Below are positions 53,465 to 63,785 of a stretch of DNA of 64,000 nt, in pieces (the first letter of the stretch is position 1; the number at the start of each line of letters is the position of its first letter). This DNA comes from Streptomyces sp. SCUT-3 (GTDB taxonomy: Bacteria > Actinomycetota > Actinomycetes > Streptomycetales > Streptomycetaceae): NCBI RefSeq assembly GCF_014083985.1, contig NZ_CP046907.1, positions 3,080,001 to 3,144,000 of the forward strand. The letters run 5' to 3'. The position numbers and the translations under genes are program-made. The notes below the pieces were generated by a model. That model was given only the letters and a program-made list of their open reading frames with translations, was not told the DNA's origin and searched no databases.

Positions 53465-56166
53465 TTGAGGGAGAGCGTCCGGCAGGTCCGGGAAGAACCC
53501 GCGGAACCGGGGAGACCCGGGAAGCCGGCGGGACCGGAGGCGCCGGGCCGTCGGCTGCCGCAACAGGAGGCGGCCGGGGCGGCAACGGCGGCCGGTCCCG
53601 GGAGCGAAGCCGGTCCCGGGACCGGGGCGGGGGCCGGGGCGGAGGCGGAGGCGGAGGGCCGGGACCGCCGCCTCGTACTGCCCGCCTTTCCCGGCACGGC
53701 CGGCTACGGCGCCCTGCGCCGGGCGCTGACGAAGCTCGGCCTGCGGCACGCCGCCGACGTCCTGCGCCCGCCGCGCTCGGCGCCCCACCGCGGGTTCCAC
53801 GTGGTGGGCGGCCTGTGGTTCCCCGGCAGGGGCCGGACGCCCGGCTGGCCGTCGACCCCGGTTTCCTGGAGGAGTCCCGCAACCGCTGGCAGGCGTCCGG
53901 GGACTCCCGGGCCCCCGAGGCGGTGGCCGTGCTGCGCACCCTCGCGGCGGCGGTCGACCGCGACCCCGCCGCGCTGCACCGCATCGTCCTGTACCAGCTC
54001 TCGTGCCTGCTCGTGGACGGAGAAGGCGGCCCCACCGCCGGGGCCGCCCGGGCGCTGGGCGTCCACCCGGACGACGCCGGGCTCCTCGCGGACGCCGTCG
54101 CCGCGGGCTTCCCCCCGTCCGGCCGGGTCCGCCGGGCCGCGGAGGAGATCGCCGACGCCTGGCAGGAGTCCCGGCTGGTCCGCGCCGGACAACTCGCGGC
54201 CGCCCTCCCCGCGGCCCCCGCCGACCCCGTCCTGTCGGCCCTGCTGGCCGAGGTGCGCCGCGCCACGGATTCCGTGGAGCGCCTGATGGCCGACGCCCGG
54301 GCACTCGTGCGCCGCGGCCGCCCCCACGAGGCGGCCGCGGCGTGGCTGGCCGCAGCGCAGAAGGCCGTGGACGACCCCCGGGCCCGCACCGGCCTCCTCG
54401 GCGCCGCCGTCCTCGCCGCGGACGCGGACGCGGACGCGGAGAGGGAGGGGACGGAGGGCGGGGCGCCGGGCGGGGACCCGGGCACCGGTGCCCGTGACGG
54501 GGTCCGCGCCGCGGTGTCGGCGGGAGGGGTCAGGGTGACCTGGTCGCCCGCCCCGCACGGGGCGGTTCCGTACGGCGGCCCCGCGCCGTGGTACCGGACG
54601 GTCCGCTTTCCCGAGGGCGCCCCCCACAAGGCCGTCGAGGTGGGGGAGCCGGGCCCCGGCGGCGCGGTGTCCGACCCCGATCCGCCGACCGGGCGGAAAC
54701 TGCGCTACGCGGTGATCCCGCTGCGCGGCGACGGCGTCGCGGGAGTGCCCCGGGTGACGCCCCCCGTCCTCGTGCGCCCGGAGGTGACGCGGCCGAAGGC
54801 CGTCCCGGTGCCCGGCGGGATACGCCTGGACTGGGAGGTGCACCCGGAGGCCGTCGAGGTCGCGGCGGTGCGCCGGCCCGCCGCCGGGAGGGGGACGACG
54901 GCGGCGTCCGGAGCGGCGTCCGGGCCGACGCCGGTGCCGTGCGGACTCCACGGCCTCGTCGACCGCCCGCTGCCGCCCGGCCGGTACCACTACCTGGTCT
55001 CCTGCGCCTACGTGCGGGGGGAGAGCAGGGAAGTGGTGTGGTCGCCGGGGAGGGAGGTGACCGCCCGGGCCGTCGAGTGGCCCTCCCCCGTGGAGCGGCT
55101 GCTCGTGGACGGCCCGGACACCTCGGACGCTCCGGACGGCCCGGGCGGCCCGGACTCCCCGGGTTTCCCGGGCTTCCCGGGCTTCCCGGGTGGTGCGGCG
55201 GACGTGGTCGGTGCGCCCCGGCTCCGGCTCTCCTGGCCCGAGCCCGAACGGGGACAGGTCCGCCTGGTGCACTGGCACGGGCGCCCCGCCGAGCCCGGGG
55301 AGGACGTCTCGGAACTGCTGCCCGAGCTGCCCCCGGTGCGGGTTCCGTCCCCGGACGCGACGGCAGGCGGGGACGGGAACGGGGACGGGGACCGGGACCG
55401 GGACGGGGAGGCGCCGGCGGTCCCGGGCGACGGAAGGCCGTGGTCGGGCACGGAGTTCGTGCCGAGGCCCGGGGCCAGGAACCGCATCACCGCGGTGAGC
55501 GTGCTGGGCGGCCGGGCCGTGGCCGGCGCGAGCGTGCTGGTCGAGACCCCGGGAGCGGTCGGGGACCTGATGGCCCGGCGGCTGGACGGGGACCGGATCG
55601 AGGTGTGGTTCACCTGGCCGGAGCCGGCCGTGCTGGTGCTGCTCCGCTGGGAGCAGGACGGCGGCCGCCGGGAACGCCGAATACCGCGCAGCCTCTGCCT
55701 GGGCACGGGCGTGGTCCTTCCGGCGGGCACCGGGGAGTGCCGGATCACGGTGGTCCCGCTGCCTCGTCCCGACGCCGACTTCGCGGCGAGCGGTCCGGCC
55801 GTCACCGTTCTGCCCGCAGTGCCCGCGCATGCTGCCGTACCCGCCACGGCGGGAACCGCCGTGGCCGTGCCGTCCGTGGCGCCCGCCGTGGCTGTGGCCG
55901 TGCCGCCCGCAGCGCCCGCAGTGCCTGCGGAAGCGGTCACGGACACGGACACGCCGGAGGGCGGTTCCCCGGAGGGCGGTGCGCCGGAGGGCGGTTCGCC
56001 GGGTGCGGGGAGTGGTTCCCGGGACGCCGCCGGGGCCTCCGTTCCCGACGGTTCCTCCGCGGTCGAGCCGTCCGGGGAGGAGCCGTCCGGGGAGGAGCCG
56101 TCCGGGGAGGAGCCGTCCGGGTCCTCCCCGGGCCGCAGGGGCTGGTGGCGCAGGTCGGTGCGGTGA
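53465..56166 (+). pseudogene. Large protein of the MotAB-like cluster, one frameshift
   Basis: Two frames make one protein. From 53465 the frame reads LVLPAFPGTAGYGALRRALT … HRGFHVVGGLWFPG; then one base appears missing near 53832, and the next frame continues GPDARLAVDPGFLEESRNRW to 56166. Reconstructed length about 900 residues. The N-terminal part (residues about 60-310) is helical, with VLYQLSCLLVDGEG. The middle has repeated Ig/FN3-like strands (GVRVTWSPAPHGAVPY … GIRLDWEVHPEAVEV … RLSWPEPERGQVRLVHWH). The tail is Pro/Gly/Ser-rich with PEGG and SGEEP repeats and ends GWWRRSVR. No catalytic motif is seen. It starts 125 bp after the MotB-like gene. The frameshift may be a sequence error. 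Confidence 0.65.
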
Positions 56167-56273
56167 CGGCGCGGTGACCTCCCGGTGACGGTGCGGGGCG
56201 GGTCGGTGGCGGCGCCGGGGAGTTGTCCACAGGCTGGGGACGGTGTGTCCGCGGATCGCCGTAGACTGCCCGG

Positions 56274-58364
56274 ATGACTGCCCTCGACGACAGCACCGGA
56301 ACGGGCACGGGTCCCGCGGAGAGCACCGGCCCCGGCGGGAGCGCGGCTCCCGCGGAGGACTCCGCCCCCCGGGAGAGCGGTGCCGGCGCCTGGCCCGAGG
56401 AGGCCGGGCCCTGGGCGGGGGAGCCCGACCCGTGGTCGGAGGAGCCCGACCCGTGGGAGGGCGAGGCGGACCCCTGGGCGGACGGCGGCACCGGCGTGCG
56501 AGGGGGCGCCGGGGAGGGCGGCCGTGCGCCGCGCGCCCCCCGGGCGGAGAACGCGCTGGAGGCGCTGCAGCGCGTCTTCGGGTACGACGCGTTCCGCGGG
56601 GAGCAGCAGGAGATCGTCGAGCACGTGATCGCCGGCGGCGACGCGCTCGTGCTGATGCCGACCGGCGGCGGCAAGTCGCTGTGCTACCAGATCCCCGCGC
56701 TCGTGCGGGAGGGCGTCGGGGTCGTCGTCTCGCCGCTCATCGCGCTGATGCAGGACCAGGTGGACGCCCTGCGGGCGGCCGGCGTGCGCGCCGGCTTCCT
56801 CAACTCCACGCAGGACCTCGACGAGCGGCGCCTGGTCGAGGCCGAGTTCCTCGCCGGGGAGCTGGACCTGCTCTACCTGGCGCCCGAGCGGCTGCGCAGC
56901 GAGGCGACGCTCGACCTGCTCGGCCGCGGCACCGTCTCGCTGTTCGCCATCGACGAGGCGCACTGCGTGGCCCAGTGGGGGCACGACTTCCGGCCCGACT
57001 ACCTGCAGCTGTCCGCCCTGCACGAGCGCTGGCCCGGCGTGCCGCGCATCGCGCTGACCGCGACCGCGACCGCCGCCGTCCGCGACGAGATCGCCGTCCG
57101 GCTCGACCTGAAGGATGCCCGCCACTTCGTGGCGAGCTTCGACCGCCCGAACATCCAGTACCGGATCGTCCCGAAGAACGACCCGCGCAAGCAGCTGCTG
57201 GAGCTGCTGCGCACCGAGCATGCCGGGGACGCCGGGATCGTCTACTGCCTGTCGCGGGCCTCCGTCGAGAAGACCGCGGAGTTCCTGGTCAAGCAGGGGA
57301 TCGACGCGGTGCCCTACCACGCGGGGCTGGACGCGGGCACCAGGGCCGCGAACCAGGCGCGCTTCCTGCGGGAGGACGGCCTGGTCGTCGTGGCCACCAT
57401 CGCGTTCGGCATGGGCATCGACAAGCCCGACGTGCGGTTCGTCGCCCACCTCGACCTGCCCAAGTCGATCGAGGGCTACTACCAGGAGACCGGCCGCGCC
57501 GGGCGCGACGGGCTGCCCTCCACCGCCTGGCTGGCCTACGGGCTCCAGGACGTGGTGCAGCAGCGGAAGATGATCGACACCTCCGAGGGCGACGACACCC
57601 ACCGCCGCCGCCTGGCCGCCCACCTCGACGCGATGCTGTCGCTGTGCGAGACGGTCGAGTGCCGGCGGGTGCGGCTGCTCGCCCACTTCGGGCAGGAGAG
57701 CACTCCCTGCGGCAACTGCGACACCTGCCTGACGCCGCCGGAGTCCTGGGACGGCACGGTCGCCGCCCAGAAGCTGCTGTCGGCCGTGGTGCGGCTCAAG
57801 CGCGAACGCGGCCAGAAGTTCGGGGCCGGGCAGATCGTCGACATCCTCCTGGGGAGGAAGACCGCCAAGGTCATCCAGTTCGACCACGACGCGCTGAGCG
57901 TCTTCGGCATCGGCACGGAGCTGAACGAGGCGCAGTGGCGGGGCGTGGTGCGCCAGCTGCTCGCCCAGGGCCTGCTGGCCGTCGAGGGCGACTACGGCAC
58001 GCTGGTGCTCACCGACGCGAGCGCGCAGGTGCTCGGCGGGCACCGGAAGGTGCCGATGCGGCGGGAGCCCGAGCGGCCCGCGCGTGCGGCGCGGTCGGCG
58101 AAGCCCGCGGGCAGGGCGCGCGGCGGCGCCCCCGTCGACCTGCCGGAGGAGGCCGTGCCGGTGTTCGAGCGGCTGCGCGCCTGGCGGGCGGCGACCGCCA
58201 AGGAGCAGGGCGTGCCGGCGTACGTGGTCTTCCACGACGCGACGCTGCGGGAGATCGCGGCCGCGCCGCCGTCGACCCTGGAGGAACTCGGGAGGGTCAG
58301 CGGTGTGGGCGAGGGCAAGCTGGCCAGGTACGGGCAGCAGGTCCTGGACACCCTCGCCCCCTGA
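56274..58364 (+). CDS. recQ: ATP-dependent DNA helicase RecQ
   Basis: 696 residues. An acidic, Gly/Pro-rich extension of about 90 residues precedes the helicase: Q-motif region [17 protein letters not shown], Walker [12 protein letters not shown] (about residue 130), DEAH in [31 protein letters not shown]-like motif III, and [12 protein letters not shown] with [11 protein letters not shown]. The RQC zinc site is visible as CETVECRRV … CGNCDTCL, and a C-terminal HRDC domain from about residue 615 ([20 protein letters not shown]). A TTGTCCACA lies 43 bp upstream of the start. Confidence 0.95.
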   Translation: MTALDDSTGTGTGPAESTGPGGSAAPAEDSAPRESGAGAWPEEAGPWAGEPDPWSEEPDPWEGEADPWADGGTGVRGGAGEGGRAPRAPRAENALEALQRVFGYDAFRGEQQEIVEHVIAGGDALVLMPTGGGKSLCYQIPALVREGVGVVVSPLIALMQDQVDALRAAGVRAGFLNSTQDLDERRLVEAEFLAGELDLLYLAPERLRSEATLDLLGRGTVSLFAIDEAHCVAQWGHDFRPDYLQLSALHERWPGVPRIALTATATAAVRDEIAVRLDLKDARHFVASFDRPNIQYRIVPKNDPRKQLLELLRTEHAGDAGIVYCLSRASVEKTAEFLVKQGIDAVPYHAGLDAGTRAANQARFLREDGLVVVATIAFGMGIDKPDVRFVAHLDLPKSIEGYYQETGRAGRDGLPSTAWLAYGLQDVVQQRKMIDTSEGDDTHRRRLAAHLDAMLSLCETVECRRVRLLAHFGQESTPCGNCDTCLTPPESWDGTVAAQKLLSAVVRLKRERGQKFGAGQIVDILLGRKTAKVIQFDHDALSVFGIGTELNEAQWRGVVRQLLAQGLLAVEGDYGTLVLTDASAQVLGGHRKVPMRREPERPARAARSAKPAGRARGGAPVDLPEEAVPVFERLRAWRAATAKEQGVPAYVVFHDATLREIAAAPPSTLEELGRVSGVGEGKLARYGQQVLDTLAP

Positions 58365-58424
58365 CGTGGGCCGACACCTATCATGACGACCATTCAGGAG
58401 GGTCTTACTGCTTAGGAGTTGGCC

Positions 58425-59225
58425 GTGAGCGGTTTCGCAGTTCCCGACGTCGATCCCAAGGTGCCCAGCATCGCCCGGACCTACGACTACATGATCGGCG
58501 GCAAGGACAACTACGAGTCCGACCGCGCGGTCGGCGACCACATCAAGCAGAACATGCCGGGTGCGCAGGCCATCGCGGTCGAGAACCGCAAGGTGCTCGT
58601 GCGGGCCGTCCGGCACATCGCCGAGACCACCGGCATACGCCAGTTCCTCGACATGGGAAGCGGCCTGCCGACCGCCGACAACGTCCACCAGGTCGCGCAG
58701 CGCCACGCGCCCGACACCCGGGTCGTCTACGTCGACAACGACCCCGCAGTCCTCGCCCACGGCCGGGCGCTGCTGGGCACGAACGACCGCACCGCGGTCA
58801 TCCAGGCCGACGCCCGGGAGCCGCAGGCGATCCTCGACCATCCCGACACCCGCAGGCTGATCGACTTCGACCAGCCCGTCGCCGTGATCATGTGCGCCAT
58901 CCTGCACCACCTCAACGACGACGAGGACCCGGCCGGCATCGTCCGGTTCTGGCGGGACCGGGTGCCCTCCGGCAGCCACTTCTTCATCACCCACTTCCGC
59001 ACCGAGCACAACCCGGAGACCGCGGAGATCGAGGCGGTCCTCCAGCAGTCCTTCGGCCGGGGCCGCTGGCGCGACGACGCCGAGATCGCCGCCTTCTTCG
59101 ACGGGCTGGAGATCCTCGAGCCGGGTGTCGTCCCGACGGCGCTGTGGCGCCCGGACGTCGAGACGGGCCGGGAGCTCACCACCTGGGAGCGGCTGATCGT
59201 GGGCGGTGTCGCCCGCAAGCCCTGA
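58425..59225 (+). CDS. SAM-dependent methyltransferase of the PF04672 family
   Basis: 266 residues from the GTG at 58425 (AGGAG 8 nt upstream). Family text: PSIARTYDYMIGGKDNYESD, FLDMGSGLPTADNVHQ (SAM motif I), VVYVDNDPAVLAHGRALL, AVIMCAILHHLNDDEDP. This family is greatly expanded in Streptomyces; substrates are mostly unknown. It is not obviously linked to either neighbour. Confidence 0.92.
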   Translation: MSGFAVPDVDPKVPSIARTYDYMIGGKDNYESDRAVGDHIKQNMPGAQAIAVENRKVLVRAVRHIAETTGIRQFLDMGSGLPTADNVHQVAQRHAPDTRVVYVDNDPAVLAHGRALLGTNDRTAVIQADAREPQAILDHPDTRRLIDFDQPVAVIMCAILHHLNDDEDPAGIVRFWRDRVPSGSHFFITHFRTEHNPETAEIEAVLQQSFGRGRWRDDAEIAAFFDGLEILEPGVVPTALWRPDVETGRELTTWERLIVGGVARKP

Positions 59226-59531
59226 GAGCCCTGAGAGGCCTGCAAGCCCTGAGAGGCCTGCAAGCCCCGCATGCCCCGAACCGTCGGCGGGCGCCGCGCC
59301 CGGGCGTGACCCCGCCCGGGCGGGCGCCGCGCCCGGGTCGGCCCCTGCGCGGGCGGGCGCCAAGCCGCCCCCGATTCACTCGCATGGAGTAACGGGGTTG
59401 CGGCCGGCGGCGCCGCGCCGGAGCGTGGGAAGCAGGTACCGCCGTCGGGGCGCGTCGTGTCGTCAGGATCCAGGACGGTCCGGCGGGCGGCACCCGGCAG
59501 CAGCGAGCCCGACGTCCGTTCCGAGGCCGCC

Positions 59532-60860
59532 ATGTACTTCATCGACCGCTCCGACGCGGGGCGCAAGCTCGCCGAACGGCTCACCCGCCTCGGCACCGAG
59601 GCCCCCGTGGTCCTCGGCCTGCCGCGCGGCGGCCTTCCCGTCGCGGTCGAGGTCGCCACGCGCCTGCACGCGCCGCTCGACGTCATCGTCGTCCGCAAGC
59701 TCGGCGTGCCGTTCCAGCCGGAGCTGGGCATGGGCGCGATCGGCGAGGAGGGCGTGCGCGTCGTCAACGACGAGGTGGTGCGTGCGGCGGGCGTCACCCC
59801 GCGGGAGATGGAGACCGTCGAGCGGCGCGAGCGCGCCGAACTGGATCGGCGGGCCCACCGGTACCGGGGCGGGCGTCCGCCCGTGCGGCTCGCCGGACGC
59901 ACCGTGATCGTGGTCGACGACGGCATCGCCACCGGGTCGACCGCGCAGGCGGCGTGCCGGATCGCCCGGGAGCGCGGGGCCGCGCGGGTGGTGCTCGCGG
60001 TGCCCGTGGCGCCGCCGGACTGGACCGTGCGGCTGGGCCCGTACGCGGACGACCTGGTGGCACTGGACACCCCGGCGAACTTCTTCGCGGTCGGCCAGGC
60101 CTACGCCGACTTCGAGCAGACCACCGACGAGGAGGTCGTCGACTGCCTCCGCCGCGCGGCGGAGGCCCGGGCCGGCAGGGCGGACGGGGACGGGCCGCCC
60201 CCGGCACCCGCGGAGCGGGAGGTCCGGATCCCGTCCGGGGGCGCCGTACTCGTCGGAGACCTGGCCGTCCCCGCCGGGGCCACGGGGACCGTGGTCTTCG
60301 CGCACGGCAGCGGCAGCAGCCGCCGCAGCCCCCGCAACCGATGGGTGGCGGCCGAGCTCAACCGGGCCGGGCTGGCCACCCTGCTGTTCGACCTGCTCAC
60401 CGAGGACGAGGCGCTGGAGCGCACCAACGTCTTCGACACCGCCCTTCTGGCCGGCCGGCTGGCCGACGCCGTCCGCCGGCTCGCGGACGAGCCGGACGTG
60501 GGCGGCCTGCCCGTGGGCTGCTTCGGCGCCAGCACCGGGGCGGCCGCGGCGCTGTGGGCCGCGGCGGAGCCCGGCACGCGGATCGCCGCCGTGGTCTCCC
60601 GCGGCGGGCGGCCCGACCTGGCGGGAGCGCGGCTGAGCGAGGTCACCGCCCCCACTCTGCTCGTCGTCGGCGGCTGGGACGAGCTGGTCCTCGAGCTCAA
60701 CCGCCGGGCGCAGGCGCAGCTGGTCTCCTGCGAGAACCGGCTCGAGGTCGTCCCCGGGGCCACGCACCTCTTCGAGGAGCCGGGCACCCTGGAGGCGGTG
60801 GCACGCCTGGCCCGCCAGTGGTTCACCGACCACCTCGCGCCCGGCACGCCGCCCGGGTAG
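59532..60860 (+). CDS. Phosphoribosyltransferase fused to dienelactone-hydrolase-like domain
   Basis: 442 residues from the ATG at 59532 (GAGG 7 nt upstream). The N-terminal phosphoribosyltransferase (1-210) has VVLGLPRGGLPVAVEVA, VVRKLGVPFQPELGMGAIGE and the PRPP loop VIVVDDGIATGSTAQAA. The C-terminal alpha/beta hydrolase (about 225-440) has VVFAHGSGSSRRSPRN, nucleophile region VGCFGASTGAAAAL (GASTG), Asp in GGWDELVLEL and His in GATHLFEEPG. The same fusion exists in Mycobacterium tuberculosis (Rv0571c type). A GTG at 59457 would add 25 residues. Confidence 0.9.
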   Translation: MYFIDRSDAGRKLAERLTRLGTEAPVVLGLPRGGLPVAVEVATRLHAPLDVIVVRKLGVPFQPELGMGAIGEEGVRVVNDEVVRAAGVTPREMETVERRERAELDRRAHRYRGGRPPVRLAGRTVIVVDDGIATGSTAQAACRIARERGAARVVLAVPVAPPDWTVRLGPYADDLVALDTPANFFAVGQAYADFEQTTDEEVVDCLRRAAEARAGRADGDGPPPAPAEREVRIPSGGAVLVGDLAVPAGATGTVVFAHGSGSSRRSPRNRWVAAELNRAGLATLLFDLLTEDEALERTNVFDTALLAGRLADAVRRLADEPDVGGLPVGCFGASTGAAAALWAAAEPGTRIAAVVSRGGRPDLAGARLSEVTAPTLLVVGGWDELVLELNRRAQAQLVSCENRLEVVPGATHLFEEPGTLEAVARLARQWFTDHLAPGTPPG

Positions 60861-61185
60861 ACCCCGGACCCGCCCCCGCCCCGGTACGCCGCCCGGGCAG
60901 GGCCGTCACTCTCCCGTTCGAGCGGCTGGAGCGTACGGACCGTCCCGGGGCGGGGGCGGCAGCAGGCCGGGCGTCTGCGGGTGCCGCAGGTGCTGCCGCC
61001 GTCGTACGCGTGCGGCACGAATGTCTCCGGACCCGGTGTCCCGGTCGCGTCGTACGCGTCCGGGGCGCATTCCGGGAACAGGCCCCGACGGTTTCCCGCC
61101 GCCCCACAATCCTCAGTAACCTCCTTCTGCGCATGGGGGCTTGGGCCGCCATGGGCTTGGGTCACCATCCAGTCGGGGGGTACGT
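60861..61185. other. Gene-free interval
   Basis: Nothing convincing is seen: GC-rich sequence with several TCGTACGCG motifs, no strong hairpin, no complete promoter pair. Confidence 0.5.
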
Positions 61186-62256
61186 GTGTCGAGCCTTTCA
61201 AGCAGCGACGGCGGAAGTGCGGACGGAAGCCCCGCAAACCACGGAGCAGGCGCCCAGCCACCTGCTCCGTCCGTGCCGAGCGGTCAAGGCACACCCGCGT
61301 CGGCTCCGGTACCTTCAGCGACTTCCCCGAGCACGCCCGCGCCGGGAACCGCACCGACACCGACCGGGTCGTCGGCCCACCCGCCGACACCGACAGGGGG
61401 GACGACCGCCCCACCGGCGACCGGGACACCGGCGGCACCCGACAGCGACCCGGGTTCGCGCTGGCGACACAAGCCCAACCTCATCGCTCTTCTGAGCGCC
61501 GCCGCCGCTGTCGCGGCCGTTGGCCTCTCCGTCCATTACGGCAACGACTCCTCCGAATCCGGGCGCTCGCAGGCAGAGAGCGGGGAGGTGCAGGCAAGCA
61601 CGGGAGTGTCGGAGGCGGCACGTCGGCCGAACCTCGAAGTCGAGCGTGTCGCCGCCTACATCGAAGGAGGGATCGAGGGGGAGCTCGTCGACACGGTTGA
61701 CGGGACAGTGCTGGAGGAAGGGAAATTCGACGGCCCTCATATCGACGTCACCTTCGGTAACAGAGCCCCCGGTCCCTCTCTCGTCACCGAGGCGACGCTG
61801 CACGTGCGCGAGTCCGGTTTCCTGCCCGCATGTCACCAGATCGGCGGAAACCTGGTCGTGTCCATAAACTATGACTTCCCGGTTCCCGCCAAACCCCTGA
61901 AGAATTACGAGAAGTCGAAAGAGGTCAGTTTCACGGTCAAGGACAATGACCTCGATCGCCTGACTGTGACCGTTGGGCCGGACGGGGATTTGATCACGCC
62001 CTGGTACGGCCTGGTGGATGTTTCTTTTCAGCACGACGGCAAGAGGACAACGGTCGGTCCTGTTGCCGTCGTCGACACCGGCACCGATCCAAAGTTTCGC
62101 CCGGACGGTGATGGCTGGATCATCGAGAACGTGGACGGCCCGGACTGCTTGGACGAGACGTCCTCGCTGGTGGACCGCCTCATGGGTACCCCTGACGTCA
62201 TCGTCTCGAAGGAGTTGAAGTCGCTGCGGGACAAGCTGACCTCCATGGGGCACTGA
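61186..62256 (+). CDS. Single-pass anchored extracytoplasmic protein, function unknown
   Basis: 356 residues from the GTG at 61186 (GGGGGG 5 nt upstream). The first 90 residues are Pro/Thr/Ser/Gly-rich and cytoplasmic. A membrane helix follows (NLIALLSAAAAVAAVGLSVHY, about 100-120). The outer domain of about 230 residues is beta-rich with one pair of Cys (LPACHQIGG and GPDCLDETS). The second half uses clearly more A/T-ending codons than the neighbours. No family recognised. Confidence 0.8.
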   Translation: MSSLSSSDGGSADGSPANHGAGAQPPAPSVPSGQGTPASAPVPSATSPSTPAPGTAPTPTGSSAHPPTPTGGTTAPPATGTPAAPDSDPGSRWRHKPNLIALLSAAAAVAAVGLSVHYGNDSSESGRSQAESGEVQASTGVSEAARRPNLEVERVAAYIEGGIEGELVDTVDGTVLEEGKFDGPHIDVTFGNRAPGPSLVTEATLHVRESGFLPACHQIGGNLVVSINYDFPVPAKPLKNYEKSKEVSFTVKDNDLDRLTVTVGPDGDLITPWYGLVDVSFQHDGKRTTVGPVAVVDTGTDPKFRPDGDGWIIENVDGPDCLDETSSLVDRLMGTPDVIVSKELKSLRDKLTSMGH

Positions 62257-62424
62257 GCCCCCGCGCCAGGACGCGGACGGTGTCCCACCGGGTTGAAACG
62301 GGGGAGGAGGGCCGAGTGGCTTCGGGGGGACCGGAGGTTCCTTCCGGGTGCGCTCGCGGCTCGGCGAGTTGCTTTTCCCGGCCCGTGCCACTGCCGGCCG
62401 GTTCACCGTTCGTTGGCGGCGCCC

Positions 62425-63582
62425 CTACTTCCGGGCCGCCCGGTCGTCGCCGCCGCGGTCGGCGGAGGACATCAGCCACGCCACGGTCCGGCTGACGTCG
62501 GAGGCGGAGAGGATTCCGACCAGCCGTCCGGCGTCCAGCACCAGCACCCGGTTGTCGGCGCCGGACCGGACGTCGGGCAGCAGGTCCGCCAGCGGGGTCC
62601 CCGGTGTACTGACGGTTGCCTCCGGCAGCGGCAGCATGACCTCGCCCACGGTCCGCACCTCCCGCAGTTCCTCCGGGACGTCCCTGACCCGTTCCAGGGT
62701 CACCAGCCCTGCCGGGGCGCCGTCCTCCGCCGTGACGGGGAACGCCGAGTGCCGGTACCGGTAGAGCGGGTCGCCCAGGAACTCCGCCACCGTCAGCGCG
62801 GCGGGCACCGTGACCGGGTCCGGCGTCATCGCGTGCCGCACGGCGACGCCGGCCAGCGCGGCGCGCAGCTGGGACTGCTGCCCCTCGACCGTGGCGGCGG
62901 CGACGAGGAACCAGCCGATCAGCGCCATCCACACCCCGCCGACGGCGTCGCCCATCACGAACAGCCACAGGCCGAGGATCACCAGCAACCAGCCGAACGC
63001 CCGGCCCGCGGCGGTCGCCCCGGCGGTCGCCCGCAGCCGGTCGCCGGTGCGCCACCACAGGAAGGCGCGCAGCAGCCGGCCCCCGTCCAGCGGCGCGGCC
63101 GGGACCGAGTTGAACAGGGCCAGCAGGATGTTGATGCCGGCCAGCCAGACCACCGCCTCGACCGCCGGCCCGGTCACGGACAGCAGGCCCAGGATCCACG
63201 CGGCCAGGCCGAAGAGGGCGCCCAGGACCAGGCTGACCAGCGGTCCCACCCCTGCGATCCGCAGTTCCGCGCCCGGGCTCGGGGCCTCGCTCCTGATCCG
63301 GGAGGCCCCGCCGAGCAGCCACAGGACGATGTCCTCCACCTCCACCCCGTTGCGCCGGGCCACGACGGAGTGGGCCATCTCGTGCGCGAGGAGCGAGGCG
63401 AGGAAGACCAGGGACGTGGCGACGGCCAGCCCCCAGTACACCAGCGGGGAACTGCCGGGGTGGGCCTCGGGCAGGCGGCCCTCGGCGAGGCCGAGGGCGA
63501 GCAGGAGGAGGATGACCACGACGCTCCAGTGGACCCCGACCTTGATCCCGGCGATCCGCCCCAGTGTGAAGGTTGCCTTCAC
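62425..63582 (-). CDS. Site-2 protease family zinc metalloprotease with CBS pair (Rip3-like)
   Basis: 385 residues with about six membrane helices. The zinc site is HEMAH (67-71) and the third ligand lies in PAAPLDGGRLLRAF (Asp 166). The C-terminal half (about 245-375) has two CBS domains (VRHAMTPDPVTVPAALTVAE … VGEVMLPLPEATVSTPGTPL … GILSASDVSRTVAW). This is the Rip3/Rv2625c-type intramembrane protease, expected to cut a membrane-bound factor under adenylate-type control. The ATG at 63582 follows GAGGAGGAACAC. Confidence 0.93.
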   Translation of the reverse strand: MKATFTLGRIAGIKVGVHWSVVVILLLLALGLAEGRLPEAHPGSSPLVYWGLAVATSLVFLASLLAHEMAHSVVARRNGVEVEDIVLWLLGGASRIRSEAPSPGAELRIAGVGPLVSLVLGALFGLAAWILGLLSVTGPAVEAVVWLAGINILLALFNSVPAAPLDGGRLLRAFLWWRTGDRLRATAGATAAGRAFGWLLVILGLWLFVMGDAVGGVWMALIGWFLVAAATVEGQQSQLRAALAGVAVRHAMTPDPVTVPAALTVAEFLGDPLYRYRHSAFPVTAEDGAPAGLVTLERVRDVPEELREVRTVGEVMLPLPEATVSTPGTPLADLLPDVRSGADNRVLVLDAGRLVGILSASDVSRTVAWLMSSADRGGDDRAARK

Positions 63583-63604
63583 CGTGTTCCTCCTCGTGTC
63601 CGTG

Positions 63605-63652
63605 CCGTCCCGAAGGCCGTCCCGAAGGCCGTCCCGAAGGCCGTCCCGAAGG
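63605..63652. repeat. Four exact 12-bp repeats upstream of the metalloprotease gene
   Basis: The unit CCGTCCCGAAGG is repeated four times without a mismatch, 23 bp upstream of the metalloprotease start, i.e. in its leader or promoter. Confidence 0.92.
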
Positions 63653-63785
63653 GCGCCCGTGCCGCGCCGTGCCCGGGCCGCCGGGCCGCCGGGCCGCCGT
63701 CCGCCCCCGCCTCTCCCGGCCCGCAGCGGGGGCGGGCGTGAGGCGGGGGCGGACGGGGACGGGCCGCGGCGTCCGCCGGCGGTGC

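Noticed and set aside
51101-58364. MotA/MotB-like pair plus nearby RecQ read as a complete Zorya system
   Set aside because: RecQ has the full housekeeping RecQ-RQC-HRDC layout rather than the ZorD type, is separated by a large gene, and no ZorC was recognised.
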